Program-made: the position numbers and the translations under genes
Source of the DNA: Myxococcales bacterium
Lineage (GTDB): Bacteria; Myxococcota; Polyangia; HGW-17; SLPX01
Length of the DNA stretch: 11,182 nucleotides
Assembly (NCBI GenBank): GCA_007131745.1
Contig: SLPX01000022.1
Coordinates: 1 to 11,182, forward strand
Direction: 5' to 3'
Notes under the pieces: model-generated
Told to the model about the DNA's origin: nothing
Seen by the model: the letters and a program-made list of their open reading frames with translations, nothing else
Database searches by the model: none
Shown here: positions 1 through 7,490 of the stretch, one piece after another
Layout: every line of letters begins with the position of its first letter
Numbering within the stretch: the stretch's first letter is position 1

Positions 1-1310
1 GAACTCTTGGCGCTTTTTGTCGCCATTGCTTTAATCCAGGTTCGGATTTTGCCATGAGGAGCGGAGAGTATCTCTGGAGACCCCCGTGAGGGTTTTTCCG
101 GTATCACGATGCTCACAGTCAGTTTTTCGGGTTCAAGATATTTCCGGGCTGCTTTGCGCAGATCTCCCTTGTTGAGCATTCTGATCCGTGACAGGTACTT
201 GTCTTCGAATTCCGGATCGCCGGTTGTTACGCTGTAATACCCTGTTTTTCTTGCCAACCCCTGCGCTGTTTCACTTGCGTAAACCTTCTCACTCATAACC
301 ATCCCGACCGCTTTCTTGAGCTCGTCATCCGTAACTTCCAGTTTCGAGACAGAGAACAACTCATTCAGCAGCGCGGCCACCGCCTGGGGGAAACGATCCT
401 GTGGGATTCCTGCCGCCAGCGTGAAGAGTCCGGAATTTTTCAACGTGTACGCATGGGCGAACACATCGGTCACGAGCTGATCATTTTTTTTCAGCTTTGA
501 ATGAAGACGGGAGCTTTCTCCATGACCGAGGATGACGGCTAGGAGATCCATTGCCGGAGAATCTGCGTGGCTGATTCCAGGTATGTGGAATCCAATAGCC
601 ACATGGACTTCGTTCACGTCCGGCGCTTTTGCCAGCGAAAACCTGATTCCTTTCTGTTCGGGAACCTCTATTTCGCGAGGTTTGCATTTTTTTGGGGCAA
701 ACCCCGATATTTTCTTTTCCACCAGTGTGCGGCATTTGCGCGGATTAACATCTCCGGCGATGACAATCGTAATATTTCCAGTTGCATAGAAACGCTTGTG
801 AAGCCTCTTGAGATCTCTGCAAGTTATTTCGCGCAGGGTTTTGCGGAATCCGATTATGGGTCTTCCGTATGGGTGTTTCCTGAAAGCCTGTTTGAATATG
901 TTTTCTATGCACATGTGACCCGGGTCATCTTTCCCCTGGCTGATTTCTTCCAGAATGACCTTTTTCTCTGAATGCAGGTCGGTTTCGAGGAAAACAGGGT
1001 TCTTTACGGCTTCCAAAACCACGTCGATGGAGGTGGCGAGTTCTTCTCTTGGAACGGCAAGATGATAAACTGTTTCGTCAAATGAGGTCCAAGCGTTTAT
1101 ATCGCCGCCCGCGGCTTCGATTCGCCGGGCCATGTTTCCGGGATCACCATCACCCTTGAAGACCATGTGTTCCATCAGGTGAGCAACCCCTGCAAAACCG
1201 TCGGGTTCGTCGGCGGAACCGAATCTCACCCATACTTGTACCGCTGCTACCGGGGCTGAGTGAGATTCGGATACGATCAATCGAATGCCGTTAGGGAAAG
1301 TGTGATCCAA
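1..1310 (-). CDS. M16 family zinc metallopeptidase (pitrilysin/insulinase type), 3' end outside window
   Basis: I translated this frame by hand; it stays open from 1310 to the window edge, giving 436 codons. The inverted zinc motif HLMEH is at residues 44-48 (His44, Glu47, His48), and the third zinc ligand should be the Glu of the ILEEI stretch, residues 121-122. This is the M16 signature HxxEH plus a Glu about 75 residues later. The rest matches the catalytic lobe followed by an M16_C lobe (roughly 155-425). The start is a TTG at 1310-1308: AAGGAG lies six bases upstream, a stop lies just beyond, and the N-terminus reads like family members (a TFPNGIRLIV strand). No signal peptide is evident. 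The visible length equals a typical single-unit bacterial M16 protein (about 420-440 residues), so the end may be close, but a double-length form cannot be excluded. Substrate unknown. It is divergent from the acetyl-CoA synthetase gene. Confidence 0.93.
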   Translation of the reverse strand, partial: MDHTFPNGIRLIVSESHSAPVAAVQVWVRFGSADEPDGFAGVAHLMEHMVFKGDGDPGNMARRIEAAGGDINAWTSFDETVYHLAVPREELATSIDVVLEAVKNPVFLETDLHSEKKVILEEISQGKDDPGHMCIENIFKQAFRKHPYGRPIIGFRKTLREITCRDLKRLHKRFYATGNITIVIAGDVNPRKCRTLVEKKISGFAPKKCKPREIEVPEQKGIRFSLAKAPDVNEVHVAIGFHIPGISHADSPAMDLLAVILGHGESSRLHSKLKKNDQLVTDVFAHAYTLKNSGLFTLAAGIPQDRFPQAVAALLNELFSVSKLEVTDDELKKAVGMVMSEKVYASETAQGLARKTGYYSVTTGDPEFEDKYLSRIRMLNKGDLRKAARKYLEPEKLTVSIVIPEKPSRGSPEILSAPHGKIRTWIKAMATKSAKS

Positions 1311-1322
1311 GTAATGCTCCTT
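1304..1322 (-). promoter_or_regulatory. Ribosome binding site deciding the TTG start of the M16 gene
   Basis: On the minus strand AAGGAG (1322-1317) is followed by six bases and then TTG (1310-1308). A TGA stop in the same frame lies just upstream and no ATG is available before the conserved N-terminal strand, so the TTG start is well supported. Confidence 0.75.
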
Positions 1323-1506
1323 AAATCAAAGGGCGAAAACGTTACAGCGTTAAATAAACCGAGCCATTACAATCCTGAAACTCTTTTGAGTGTCTTATCG
1401 GCTTTTTTTTATGTGCGTAAATCATGACCTTCAATCAGTTAGCCTTTTGGGATTGCATGTATGGTGGGCGAACATATGTACATGGGTAAGATATATTAGG
1501 TTCCCG

Positions 1507-1518
1507 TTGTAGTTACAA
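1507..1518. promoter_or_regulatory. Palindromic motif, possible operator (TTGTAGTTACAA)
   Basis: TTGTAGTTACAA is a palindrome except for the central pair. A similar site (TGTAATTACA) lies at 1696-1705, also upstream of acs. The TTGT-N4-ACAA form suits a homodimeric regulator, but I cannot name one. A TATATT box ends ten bases upstream. Assignment as an operator is inference. Confidence 0.3.
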
Positions 1519-1650
1519 GTGGAAAAGGGGCAGAAAATAGGGTGTTGGGCACAGGAAGATCTCCCTTTGTTTTTTTTATTGATCCCAAACCCGGGGTTTG
1601 CTATGCAACCTCCGTCGCGAAGTTGTCTTTTGGTTTTCACCCCTTCTTTC

Positions 1651-1677
1651 GGAAGGGACTGGAGGGACCGGAGGGAC
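1651..1677 (+). repeat. Short tandem repeat of GGAGGGAC
   Basis: GGAAGGGAC (1651-1659) is followed by two copies of GGAGGGAC (1661-1668 and 1670-1677). It is purine-rich and lies in the acs leader, about 160 bases before the start codon. The repeated GGAGG could mimic a Shine-Dalgarno sequence, but no plausible reading frame follows. Function unknown. Confidence 0.5.
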
Positions 1678-1695
1678 ACCGATCCCTGTTTCTTG

Positions 1696-1705
1696 TGTAA
1701 TTACA
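1696..1705. promoter_or_regulatory. Perfect 10-bp palindrome, possible operator (TGTAATTACA)
   Basis: TGTAATTACA is an exact palindrome in a TTG...ACAACA context and is related to the motif at 1507-1518. It lies 135 bases upstream of the acs start. Possible regulator binding site; no direct evidence. Confidence 0.3.
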
Positions 1706-1820
1706 ACAGGAAACGGATCAGGGTCGGTTGGAAAAGAGAATGGGCAACGTCGCTGTTTGAAAACGTTTTGTCAGTACAACCGCCTTGGGTGCAAGGCGGG
1801 ATGGTTTTGATATTTCAAAA

Positions 1821-1842
1821 AAGGAAAGGAGTTGCGAACATG
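1821..1842 (+). promoter_or_regulatory. Strong ribosome binding site deciding the acs start
   Basis: AAGGAAAGGAG (1821-1831) lies eight bases before ATG 1840-1842. It settles the choice against the upstream in-frame ATGs at 1519 and 1801, neither of which has as good a site. Confidence 0.85.
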
Positions 1843-3801
1843 GCAGCGGAGACCACTCTCGACGGTCGCGTTTTTGAAGTTCCGGAGGAACTCAAGAAGT
1901 CGGCTTATATCAACAAAGAAAAGTACGAGGAATTGTACAAACGCTCGGTGGAGGATCCTGAGAAATTTTGGGCCGAGCAGGCGGAAGAGTTCGTCACATG
2001 GTTCAAAAAATGGGACAAGGTTCTCGAGTGGAATTTTGATGAACCCAAGATCGAATGGTTCAAGGGAGCAAAGCTGAATGCTTGTCATAATTGTCTTGAC
2101 AGGCATATCGGCACCGAAAACGAGAACAAGACCGCTATTATCTGGGAAGGCAATGAGCCCGACGAGATAAAGAAATACACCTTTAAAGAACTTCATGCGC
2201 AAGTCAGCCGTTTCGGAAACGTGCTCAAGGATCTGGGCGTAAAAAAGGGCGATCGGGTTTCGATTTACATGCCCATGATTCCCGAGTTGGCCATTACCAT
2301 GCTCGCATGCGCGCGCATCGGAGCGATTCATTCAATCGTTTTCGGTGGTTTCAGCCCGGATTCCCTGCGTGACAGGATCCTGGATTCCGATTGCAAGGTT
2401 CTTCTGACCTGCGACGGAACCATGCGCGGCAAGAAACCTGTGCCCCTGAAGTCAGCCGGCGACGAAGCCGTCGATCAGTGTGATTGCATCGAGCACGTTG
2501 TCGTGGTGAAGAGAACCGGGATCGACGTTGACTGGAAGGACGGCCGGGATCACTGGTACCACGACCTCATGGAAAAAGCTTCGGATGATTGCCCCTGCGA
2601 GGAGATGGACGCTGAAGATCCGTTGTTCATCCTTTACACCTCGGGATCCACCGGGAAACCCAAGGGTGTTTTGCACACCACGGGCGGGTACATGGTTTAT
2701 ACATCCATGACTCACAAGTACATCTTCGATTACAAGCCCGAAGACATTTACTGGTGCACCGCGGACATCGGATGGGTGACCGGTCACAGCTATATCATTT
2801 ACGGTCCGCTGGCCAACGCTGCGACTTCCATGATGTTTGAAGGCATTCCCACTTATCCGGAAAACGATCGTTTCTGGGATATCTGCGAAAGGCACAAGGT
2901 CAACCTTTTCTACACCGCTCCCACCGCAATCAGGGCGATTGCCAGGGATGGAGATGCTCCTGTGAAGAAGCACGATCTCTCTTCTCTGAGGGTGCTTGGG
3001 ACCGTGGGCGAGCCGATCAACCCCGAAGCCTGGATGTGGTACTACAATGTCGTGGGCGGAGGGCGATGCCCAATAGTGGACACATGGTGGCAGACCGAGA
3101 CAGGCGGAATCCTCATCACACCGCTTCCCGGCGCGACCGATATCAAACCCGGATCCGCGACGAAACCCTTCTTCGGCGTACAGCCCACTATAGTCGACGA
3201 TGAAGGCAAGGAACTCGAAGGCCCCTGCGCCGGCAATCTCTGTATCAAGTTTCCCTGGCCCGGCATGATGAGAACAGTGTACGGAGATCACAAACGGTTC
3301 AAGGAAACCTATTTCGTGCAGTTCCCCGGAAAATACTTCACCGGCGACGGATCCAAGCGCGATGAAGACGGGTATTACTGGATCACCGGCCGCGTTGATG
3401 ACGTGATCAATGTTTCCGGTCACCGCATGGGTACGGCCGAGGTGGAAAGCGCGCTCGTGAGCCACGCATCGGTCGCTGAAGCAGCGGTGGTTGGTTTCCC
3501 GCACGAGATCAAGGGACAGGGCATCTTTGCTTATGTAACACTCAATGCGGGGATCGAGAAGACCGATGAACTCTTGAAAGAGCTTCGCAACCATGTGCGC
3601 AAGGAAATCGGGCCCATCGCCACTCCGGATCAGATCCTGTGGGCGGACGCTCTGCCCAAGACCCGTTCCGGAAAGATTATGCGACGGATCCTGAAAAAGA
3701 TTGCTCAGGGCAAGCACGATGAGTTGGGTGATGTCACCACGCTCGCGGATCCCGGGGTAGTGACGACACTCGTGGACGGCTACAAGAATCTGAAGCTGTA
3801 G
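1840..3801 (+). CDS. acs: Acetyl-CoA synthetase (acetate--CoA ligase, AMP-forming)
   Basis: Converts acetate, ATP and CoA to acetyl-CoA, AMP and pyrophosphate in the cytoplasm, by way of acetyl-adenylate. It is 653 residues, the normal family length. Motifs in order: P-loop [11 protein letters not shown] (266-276), WVTGH (312-316), GEPINPEAW (390-398), WWQTETGG (416-423), YFTGDG (499-504), [13 protein letters not shown] (517-529) and [11 protein letters not shown] (606-616). Val313, Thr314, Val389 and Trp417 match the acetate-pocket residues of Salmonella Acs (Val310, Thr311, Val386, Trp414), so acetate is the expected substrate rather than a longer acid. Lys612 matches the catalytic lysine that is acetylated to switch Acs off, so that control is likely available. 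The ATG at 1840 is chosen because AAGGAAAGGAG precedes it and the N-terminus fits the family; the in-frame extension to 1519 does not. A terminator follows at 3848. Confidence 0.97.
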   Translation: MAAETTLDGRVFEVPEELKKSAYINKEKYEELYKRSVEDPEKFWAEQAEEFVTWFKKWDKVLEWNFDEPKIEWFKGAKLNACHNCLDRHIGTENENKTAIIWEGNEPDEIKKYTFKELHAQVSRFGNVLKDLGVKKGDRVSIYMPMIPELAITMLACARIGAIHSIVFGGFSPDSLRDRILDSDCKVLLTCDGTMRGKKPVPLKSAGDEAVDQCDCIEHVVVVKRTGIDVDWKDGRDHWYHDLMEKASDDCPCEEMDAEDPLFILYTSGSTGKPKGVLHTTGGYMVYTSMTHKYIFDYKPEDIYWCTADIGWVTGHSYIIYGPLANAATSMMFEGIPTYPENDRFWDICERHKVNLFYTAPTAIRAIARDGDAPVKKHDLSSLRVLGTVGEPINPEAWMWYYNVVGGGRCPIVDTWWQTETGGILITPLPGATDIKPGSATKPFFGVQPTIVDDEGKELEGPCAGNLCIKFPWPGMMRTVYGDHKRFKETYFVQFPGKYFTGDGSKRDEDGYYWITGRVDDVINVSGHRMGTAEVESALVSHASVAEAAVVGFPHEIKGQGIFAYVTLNAGIEKTDELLKELRNHVRKEIGPIATPDQILWADALPKTRSGKIMRRILKKIAQGKHDELGDVTTLADPGVVTTLVDGYKNLKL

Positions 3802-3847
3802 AGTTCGACGCTGTCCGTTTAAGCGGATCATTTGAAACGCTGCGAAG

Positions 3848-3885
3848 ACGCCCCTCTTCCTTCAGGAGGAGGGGCGTTTTTTTTT
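3848..3885 (+). terminator. Rho-independent terminator of acs
   Basis: CGCCCCTC (3849-3856) pairs perfectly with GAGGGGCG (3869-3876). The inner TTCC/GGAG pairs extend the stem around a TTCA loop, and nine T residues follow (3877-3885). It begins 47 bases after the acs stop. On the opposite strand the T tract is absent, so it should act mainly on acs. Confidence 0.93.
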
Positions 3886-3917
3886 CGATTTGTTGTTCCA
3901 TGCATGGTTCATCGAAA

Positions 3918-3930
3918 GATCGAGCGAGCC
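3918..3930. repeat. Terminal inverted repeat, left
   Basis: GATCGAGCGAGCC is the exact reverse complement of 4101-4113. The same 13 bases occur at 11088-11100. Confidence 0.8.
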
Positions 3931-4100
3931 GCAAAAAAAGGCAGATGGACAATAAGCCGACATCTGAGTTGCGCTTCCGGGTGCAGGGGGTGGGCAGGAA
4001 TGGGTGAAGGATGAAGCAACTCGGACGAGCCGCAGATGAAACTCCCGCCAGGGAGGTTCTAACAAGGCGCTCGGCGGTTTGTCCGCTGCCGTAAAATACA

Positions 4101-4113
4101 GGCTCGCTCGATC
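4101..4113. repeat. Terminal inverted repeat, right
   Basis: GGCTCGCTCGATC is the exact reverse complement of 3918-3930. It overlaps a further palindrome, CGATCCCGGATCG (4109-4121), formed with the flanking DNA. Confidence 0.8.
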
Positions 4114-4206
4114 CCGGATCGTGGGGTGAGTGCCGAGGCCGAAAGTTGAAGCAGTTCTACGGTTGTAATTTCTGTATGTGGGGGGGGTCGGAGTGGGGAT
4201 AGGTAA

Positions 4207-5730
4207 TCAGTCGTAATCCTCGTCGGATTCGTAAACGTCTCCGTCGTGATCTTCATTGCCTTCGAGATGGCTTTCGGTGTCGTCCGAATCGTAGCCTTCA
4301 TCCATGTCATCCGAGTCTTCGGTTTCCTCGGTGTCTTCCATTTGCGGGGGAACCGTATCGTCGGTATCAGACAAAGGTTTTTCTCCAGGCTCGTGTTCCG
4401 GTTCGGGAGCAATCTCAGGTTTTGGTTCTGGTTCGGCTTCCGGTATTACCGGAATATGATATTCTTCGGAAACAGGCGTTCTTGTTGTTCCGAAACGGCC
4501 GGTAAGGGTTAGTCCCATCAGATGAGCCATCGACCTGTATGTACCCTCCGGGCCTTCTTGGCCGGTGGTGGATTCGGACGGGAGGAAGTAGACGAGCAGG
4601 TAGCCCACGTCGACTGAGAGCCATTTGTAGGAATAACCCGCGCCCAAGCCCAGGTCGAGCCTGGTGGCGTCCGGCAAAGAAGGCGCCAGAGTTTCTTTGG
4701 GGGACGGGTTTTCATCGAATATGAAACCCATGCGGGCTTGGAATTTTCCATATCGAGGGTCTATCGGCAACGTGTAGTCAAAACCAAGGCGGACGGTGAA
4801 CGAGTTTTTCCAATTTCGATGCAGGATTGTGTCGGGAGTTTCTTCATGTTCGAATTCCAGCGCCAGCTTGTCAAAAACGCTCCACATCGTCAGGTTGACA
4901 TCAAATGTAACAGCGAGGGGTTTTATGGGCCTGTACATGAGGCCGAAAGTAAAAACATCCGGTAGGTTTATTGATGCCTTCCCTTCCTGGTCACGGAGTA
5001 TAGGAGCGAATTCTTCAGCGCCCGGTTCAAAGTCCGCTTTCCCGTCGAAGTTCAGCGTGGCGCGGCTTCGATATGCGAAAGCTGCATGTAACAGGTCCGG
5101 AAATATCCGCCATGTGACTGCTGCATTTCCTCCGAAAGCCCAGGTGGTGCCGCCGACTCGAACCGTGCCGCCGATGGGTTCCGGAATACCGTTTTTTATG
5201 TCCACAGCGCCGTAAATGAGGCTGAACCCCGCTGCAACGCTTACGTTCTTCCATACCTTGAACGAGAGGGCCGGATTCACAATCATGGTTCTGAGAGAAG
5301 AATAGATGGAGCTATCTCGTCCGATCCAGTCTTCCGGCCAGGTGATGCCGAGCCCGAAAGGGCTGACCAACCCTATGCCCGCGTGCATCCAATCCAGGAT
5401 CTCAAAAGTGGCGTACCCGTGGGGGATAACGATCGGCGAAGTTATCGATGAGGCGGGATCACCGCCGTCTTTGGGTGTAAACTCGTTGCTCGACGATACG
5501 ACGACAGTGCCCGCGGAAAACTGGTAACCCGGTATGAATGACATGGCTGAAGGGTTGAACCAGATGGCCGGCGGACTTTCTATAGCTGCAGATACCGCGC
5601 CTCCCTTTGCAAGAGCTTCAGCGGATATGTCATATACGAGAAACCCGGCGGCTTTTGAATCGTCCATGAGGGAAAATGAACAGATTGCCAGTGCAGTGAT
5701 AAAAACGGCAATGTTTTTCATTTTTGTCAT
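4207..5730 (-). CDS. FadL/OmpP1/TodX-family outer-membrane transport protein with acidic C-terminal tail
   Basis: Probable outer-membrane beta-barrel that lets hydrophobic substrates such as long-chain fatty acids or hydrocarbons cross the outer membrane. The 507 residues start with a signal peptide (1-27, cleavage likely at SKA/AGF). The mature N-terminus (AGF..., AKGGAVSAA, IWFNPSAM near 57-63) is the FadL hatch region with its conserved NP. Amphipathic strands follow up to about 413, where MGLTLTGRF looks like the C-terminal beta-signal ending in Phe. Most family members stop there. This one continues for 94 residues: a Glu-Pro-rich linker (429-449), then an Asp/Glu-rich tail. ATG 5730 has GAGG ten bases upstream; ATG at codon 4 is an alternative. 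It lies 75 bp downstream of the lipoprotein gene, probably in one operon. Family assignment is good; the substrate is unknown. Confidence 0.87.
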   Translation of the reverse strand: MTKMKNIAVFITALAICSFSLMDDSKAAGFLVYDISAEALAKGGAVSAAIESPPAIWFNPSAMSFIPGYQFSAGTVVVSSSNEFTPKDGGDPASSITSPIVIPHGYATFEILDWMHAGIGLVSPFGLGITWPEDWIGRDSSIYSSLRTMIVNPALSFKVWKNVSVAAGFSLIYGAVDIKNGIPEPIGGTVRVGGTTWAFGGNAAVTWRIFPDLLHAAFAYRSRATLNFDGKADFEPGAEEFAPILRDQEGKASINLPDVFTFGLMYRPIKPLAVTFDVNLTMWSVFDKLALEFEHEETPDTILHRNWKNSFTVRLGFDYTLPIDPRYGKFQARMGFIFDENPSPKETLAPSLPDATRLDLGLGAGYSYKWLSVDVGYLLVYFLPSESTTGQEGPEGTYRSMAHLMGLTLTGRFGTTRTPVSEEYHIPVIPEAEPEPKPEIAPEPEHEPGEKPLSDTDDTVPPQMEDTEETEDSDDMDEGYDSDDTESHLEGNEDHDGDVYESDEDYD

Positions 5731-5769
5731 TTTTGTCTTTCCTCTGTTCGGGGTGTTTTACGCTGTTAG

Positions 5770-5786
5770 AGCGAAGCCCCTTCACT
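5770..5786 (-). other. Small hairpin between the lipoprotein and FadL-family genes
   Basis: AGCGAAG (5770-5776) and CTTCACT (5780-5786) form a seven-pair stem with one G-U pair around a three-base loop in the 75-base intercistronic gap. No T tract follows on the minus strand, so it is not an intrinsic terminator. It could affect mRNA processing. Confidence 0.35.
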
Positions 5787-5805
5787 TAAATCCAGGTTGA
5801 GATCT

Positions 5806-7209
5806 CTATGAATCCGGGAACGTGAAAGGAAAAATATACACAATGCTTTCACGTTGGGTGAGCCTTGTGGCGTCCTGGAAATCTTCGTTGTCCAGGAGTT
5901 CCTGGAGCAGCGATCTTCCCTCCTCGAGCATTACAGCCTCGTCGTCCGCCAATTCCGATACAAGGCTATTTCCCTCTCCGTCTACGAGTTCTCCGCGACT
6001 GCGCAGAAAAACCGATACCGGTGAGGCTGCAAAAGGTTTGCCGTCGGCATTCCTGAGCCTTGTTGAAAGAATCGTCAGGTACATGTGTCCGCCCGTCAGG
6101 GGAGCGTCTGTTTCAATGGCGATGCCGCCCGCACTATCGTCGTAGAACGCATTCATGATCGGAAATGCAGCTAGTTCGTTTTCCGCCATCAACTCGGTTA
6201 GATCGATCAGGTAAACCCCACCGTTGACGTTTGCCACGGGATGAAATCCCCGCACGGTTGCATTGTCCACTGATCCCTTTACCGGAATCACGATTCGATT
6301 CGAAGATTCGATTTCCGGAATCATGCCAAGCCCGGGATTCAACTCGGCCACTGATGCCGTGTGGATCGGAAAACCCCATACGATTGCAACGTTCTCTTTG
6401 CTCATGTTCCCGAACAAATTCAATATGTCCCATACGTCGCGTTCTACATAACCGAGGCGCATTCTTTCGAGGGCGGCGAGTTGTTCCCGTACTTCAGCCT
6501 CTTCACCGGACGACAGCAGCAGCTGCAAATATTTGCAGTCATCCGGAATCTCTGACGGGATTTCAGCGCCGCACATCAGGGATTCTTCCTGTTTCAGAAG
6601 AAAATACACCTGGCTGCTAATCACTCGTTCGCCGGCTGCTCCCTTTATGCCTTCGTCATACCCTCTCGCTGCAATGATATACTGCTTACCGACGTTCCAG
6701 CCTTTGATGGGAGAAATGGAAAGATAGTTGTCGTCTGTATCGAATTCGACTACGACTTCGCTCGCCCCAACCGGACGCGGGGTGTCTTCTAAAATGAAAA
6801 TCGATGACGGGATGGATACGGTATCCATTTCCAGAACGCCCGAAGCCGGTGTTTTGGCCGGTGTAAGCGTGGGAAATCCGTCCAGACCTTCCAAGAACTG
6901 ATAGAATTCACACTGCGCACGGGAAATCCCCAGGCTGCCGGCGTCCACGCAATCTTCCGGCAATACAAGGCCGAACGCAGAAAAATCGATCAGCCCGGTT
7001 TCCTGGTTGATCATGATGGCGTTCGGTTCCGGGATCCTGGCGGTTTCCGTGTCGAATTCCATAATTATGTAGTCCACCTCGGGATCCAATTCGATGTTGA
7101 CGCATCCTGCCATGGCCGCGGAACATGCAAGAGCCGCAATCATCGATAGTATTGAGTAGATTCTCTTTTTCTGAGAGCTTTTTTTAGGGGGTGGTGAATT
7201 GAGTTTCAT
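5806..7209 (-). CDS. Lipoprotein resembling the N-terminal domain of VolA-type bacterial lipases, no lipase domain
   Basis: A 467-residue protein with a lipoprotein signal peptide: basic start (KKSSQKKR), hydrophobic core (about 19-34) and AMAGC giving Cys36 as the likely lipidated residue. The rest reads as two beta-rich, Ig-like regions (about 40-220 and 295-415) joined by a helical stretch rich in Leu and Glu (LAALERMRLGYV), then an acidic helical tail. Phrases such as the NVGKQYIIAARG strand and QVYFLLKQEESL recall the N-terminal domain of VolA and related bacterial lipases; I judge this from memory, not a search. I see no GxSxG serine-hydrolase motif, and VolA is far longer. The start at 7209 is chosen over 7287 because it puts the signal peptide at the N-terminus. 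The gene precedes the FadL-family gene; in Vibrio cholerae volA is co-transcribed with fadL. A substrate-delivery role is inferred. Confidence 0.75.
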   Translation of the reverse strand: MKLNSPPPKKSSQKKRIYSILSMIAALACSAAMAGCVNIELDPEVDYIIMEFDTETARIPEPNAIMINQETGLIDFSAFGLVLPEDCVDAGSLGISRAQCEFYQFLEGLDGFPTLTPAKTPASGVLEMDTVSIPSSIFILEDTPRPVGASEVVVEFDTDDNYLSISPIKGWNVGKQYIIAARGYDEGIKGAAGERVISSQVYFLLKQEESLMCGAEIPSEIPDDCKYLQLLLSSGEEAEVREQLAALERMRLGYVERDVWDILNLFGNMSKENVAIVWGFPIHTASVAELNPGLGMIPEIESSNRIVIPVKGSVDNATVRGFHPVANVNGGVYLIDLTELMAENELAAFPIMNAFYDDSAGGIAIETDAPLTGGHMYLTILSTRLRNADGKPFAASPVSVFLRSRGELVDGEGNSLVSELADDEAVMLEEGRSLLQELLDNEDFQDATRLTQRESIVYIFPFTFPDS

Positions 7210-7490
7210 TTTCACTTTCTTTCTTGACGATCGAAATCCGGTTGCACTTGGAAGTGGGTAATACCGGAAACGACAAATCCGATTCAACTTATGTGTCCCG
7301 TTCCCACATGCGCCCTGGCAAAAACCAAAATGATTACAAATGGGTGATTATTTCATAAAAGGCATTTTTTCAAGAGCAAAGAAACCAAACACCGATAAAC
7401 TGTCTTTTTTTCTGTAATCGGATATATCTGTGGAGACAATCGGATCCTGTAGGCAAATATGAACCTGCGTGGTTTGCTGTTGGATAACAC
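7210..7490. other. Divergent intergenic region between the lipoprotein and the histidine kinase
   Basis: These 281 bases separate two divergent genes and must hold both promoters. I see a nested inverted repeat (7237-7268), two TGATTA copies (7331-7336 and 7345-7350), and CCGAT/ATCGG half-sites near 7393 and 7428. No pair of -35 and -10 boxes is convincing on either strand. Confidence 0.5.
7237..7268 (-). promoter_or_regulatory. Nested inverted repeat upstream of the lipoprotein gene
   Basis: TCCGGT (7237-7242) pairs with ACCGGA (7263-7268). Inside it CACTT (7245-7249) pairs with AAGTG (7252-7256) around GG. It lies 28-59 bases upstream of the lipoprotein start codon, so it may be a hairpin in the mRNA leader or a regulator site. 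Function is inferred only from position. Confidence 0.35.

Larger units (their letters stand above)
1311..1839. other. Divergent intergenic region between the M16 peptidase and acs
   Basis: These 529 bases lie between two divergently transcribed genes and should hold both promoters. I see no convincing gene here. A plus-strand frame is open from 1519 into acs, but its first 107 residues do not resemble any acetyl-CoA synthetase N-terminus. Visible structure: palindromic motifs at 1507-1518 and 1696-1705, a tandem GGAGGGAC repeat at 1651-1677, and a TATATT box at 1492-1497 that lacks a good -35 partner. No promoter can be assigned with confidence. Depending on the start site, the acs mRNA could carry a leader of several hundred bases. 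Confidence 0.6.
3918..4113 (+). mobile_element. MITE-like element with 13-bp terminal inverted repeats
   Basis: GATCGAGCGAGCC (3918-3930) and its exact reverse complement GGCTCGCTCGATC (4101-4113) bound 196 bases with no coding potential. The interior has a module (3933-4028) and an end module (4070-4113) that both recur, inverted, at the right end of the window. Between them is a small hairpin (stem CTCCC/GGGAG, 4042-4055). The first 55 bases of the inner module are identical to the distant copy. No flanking target duplication is obvious. A miniature transposable element is the simplest reading; a dispersed intergenic repeat with a structural or RNA role is the alternative. Confidence 0.65.
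3802..4206. other. Convergent intergenic region between acs and the FadL-family gene
   Basis: These 405 bases hold the acs terminator, a CCATGCATGG palindrome (3899-3908) and the 196-bp inverted-repeat element (3918-4113). A 93-base stretch before the FadL stop includes a run of eight G. No terminator with a T tract is visible for the minus-strand gene. No gene is supported. Confidence 0.7.

Noticed and set aside
1380..1410. Hairpin ACTC-TTTT-GAGT with a T8 run downstream, considered as a terminator
   Set aside because: The stem is only four pairs, the T run is separated from it by several bases, and no plus-strand gene ends upstream.
1519..1839. In-frame N-terminal extension of acs (107 residues from ATG 1519)
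   Set aside because: The translated sequence is unlike any acetyl-CoA synthetase N-terminus, the ATG at 1519 lacks a good ribosome site, and ATG 1840 has a strong one and gives the normal length.
2452..3831. 459-codon open frame on the minus strand inside acs
   Set aside because: It lies opposite a clear acetyl-CoA synthetase in a well-biased coding region, and its product shows no recognisable motif; it is a codon-bias shadow.
3918..4113. CRISPR-like or REP-type array
   Set aside because: There is a single pair of inverted ends around one unit, with no regular direct repeats or spacers.
7345..7373. Possible sigma70 promoter for the lipoprotein operon (TTGAAA, 17 bases, TAATCA on the minus strand)
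   Set aside because: The -35 box and spacing are good, but the -10 box matches the consensus at too few positions.
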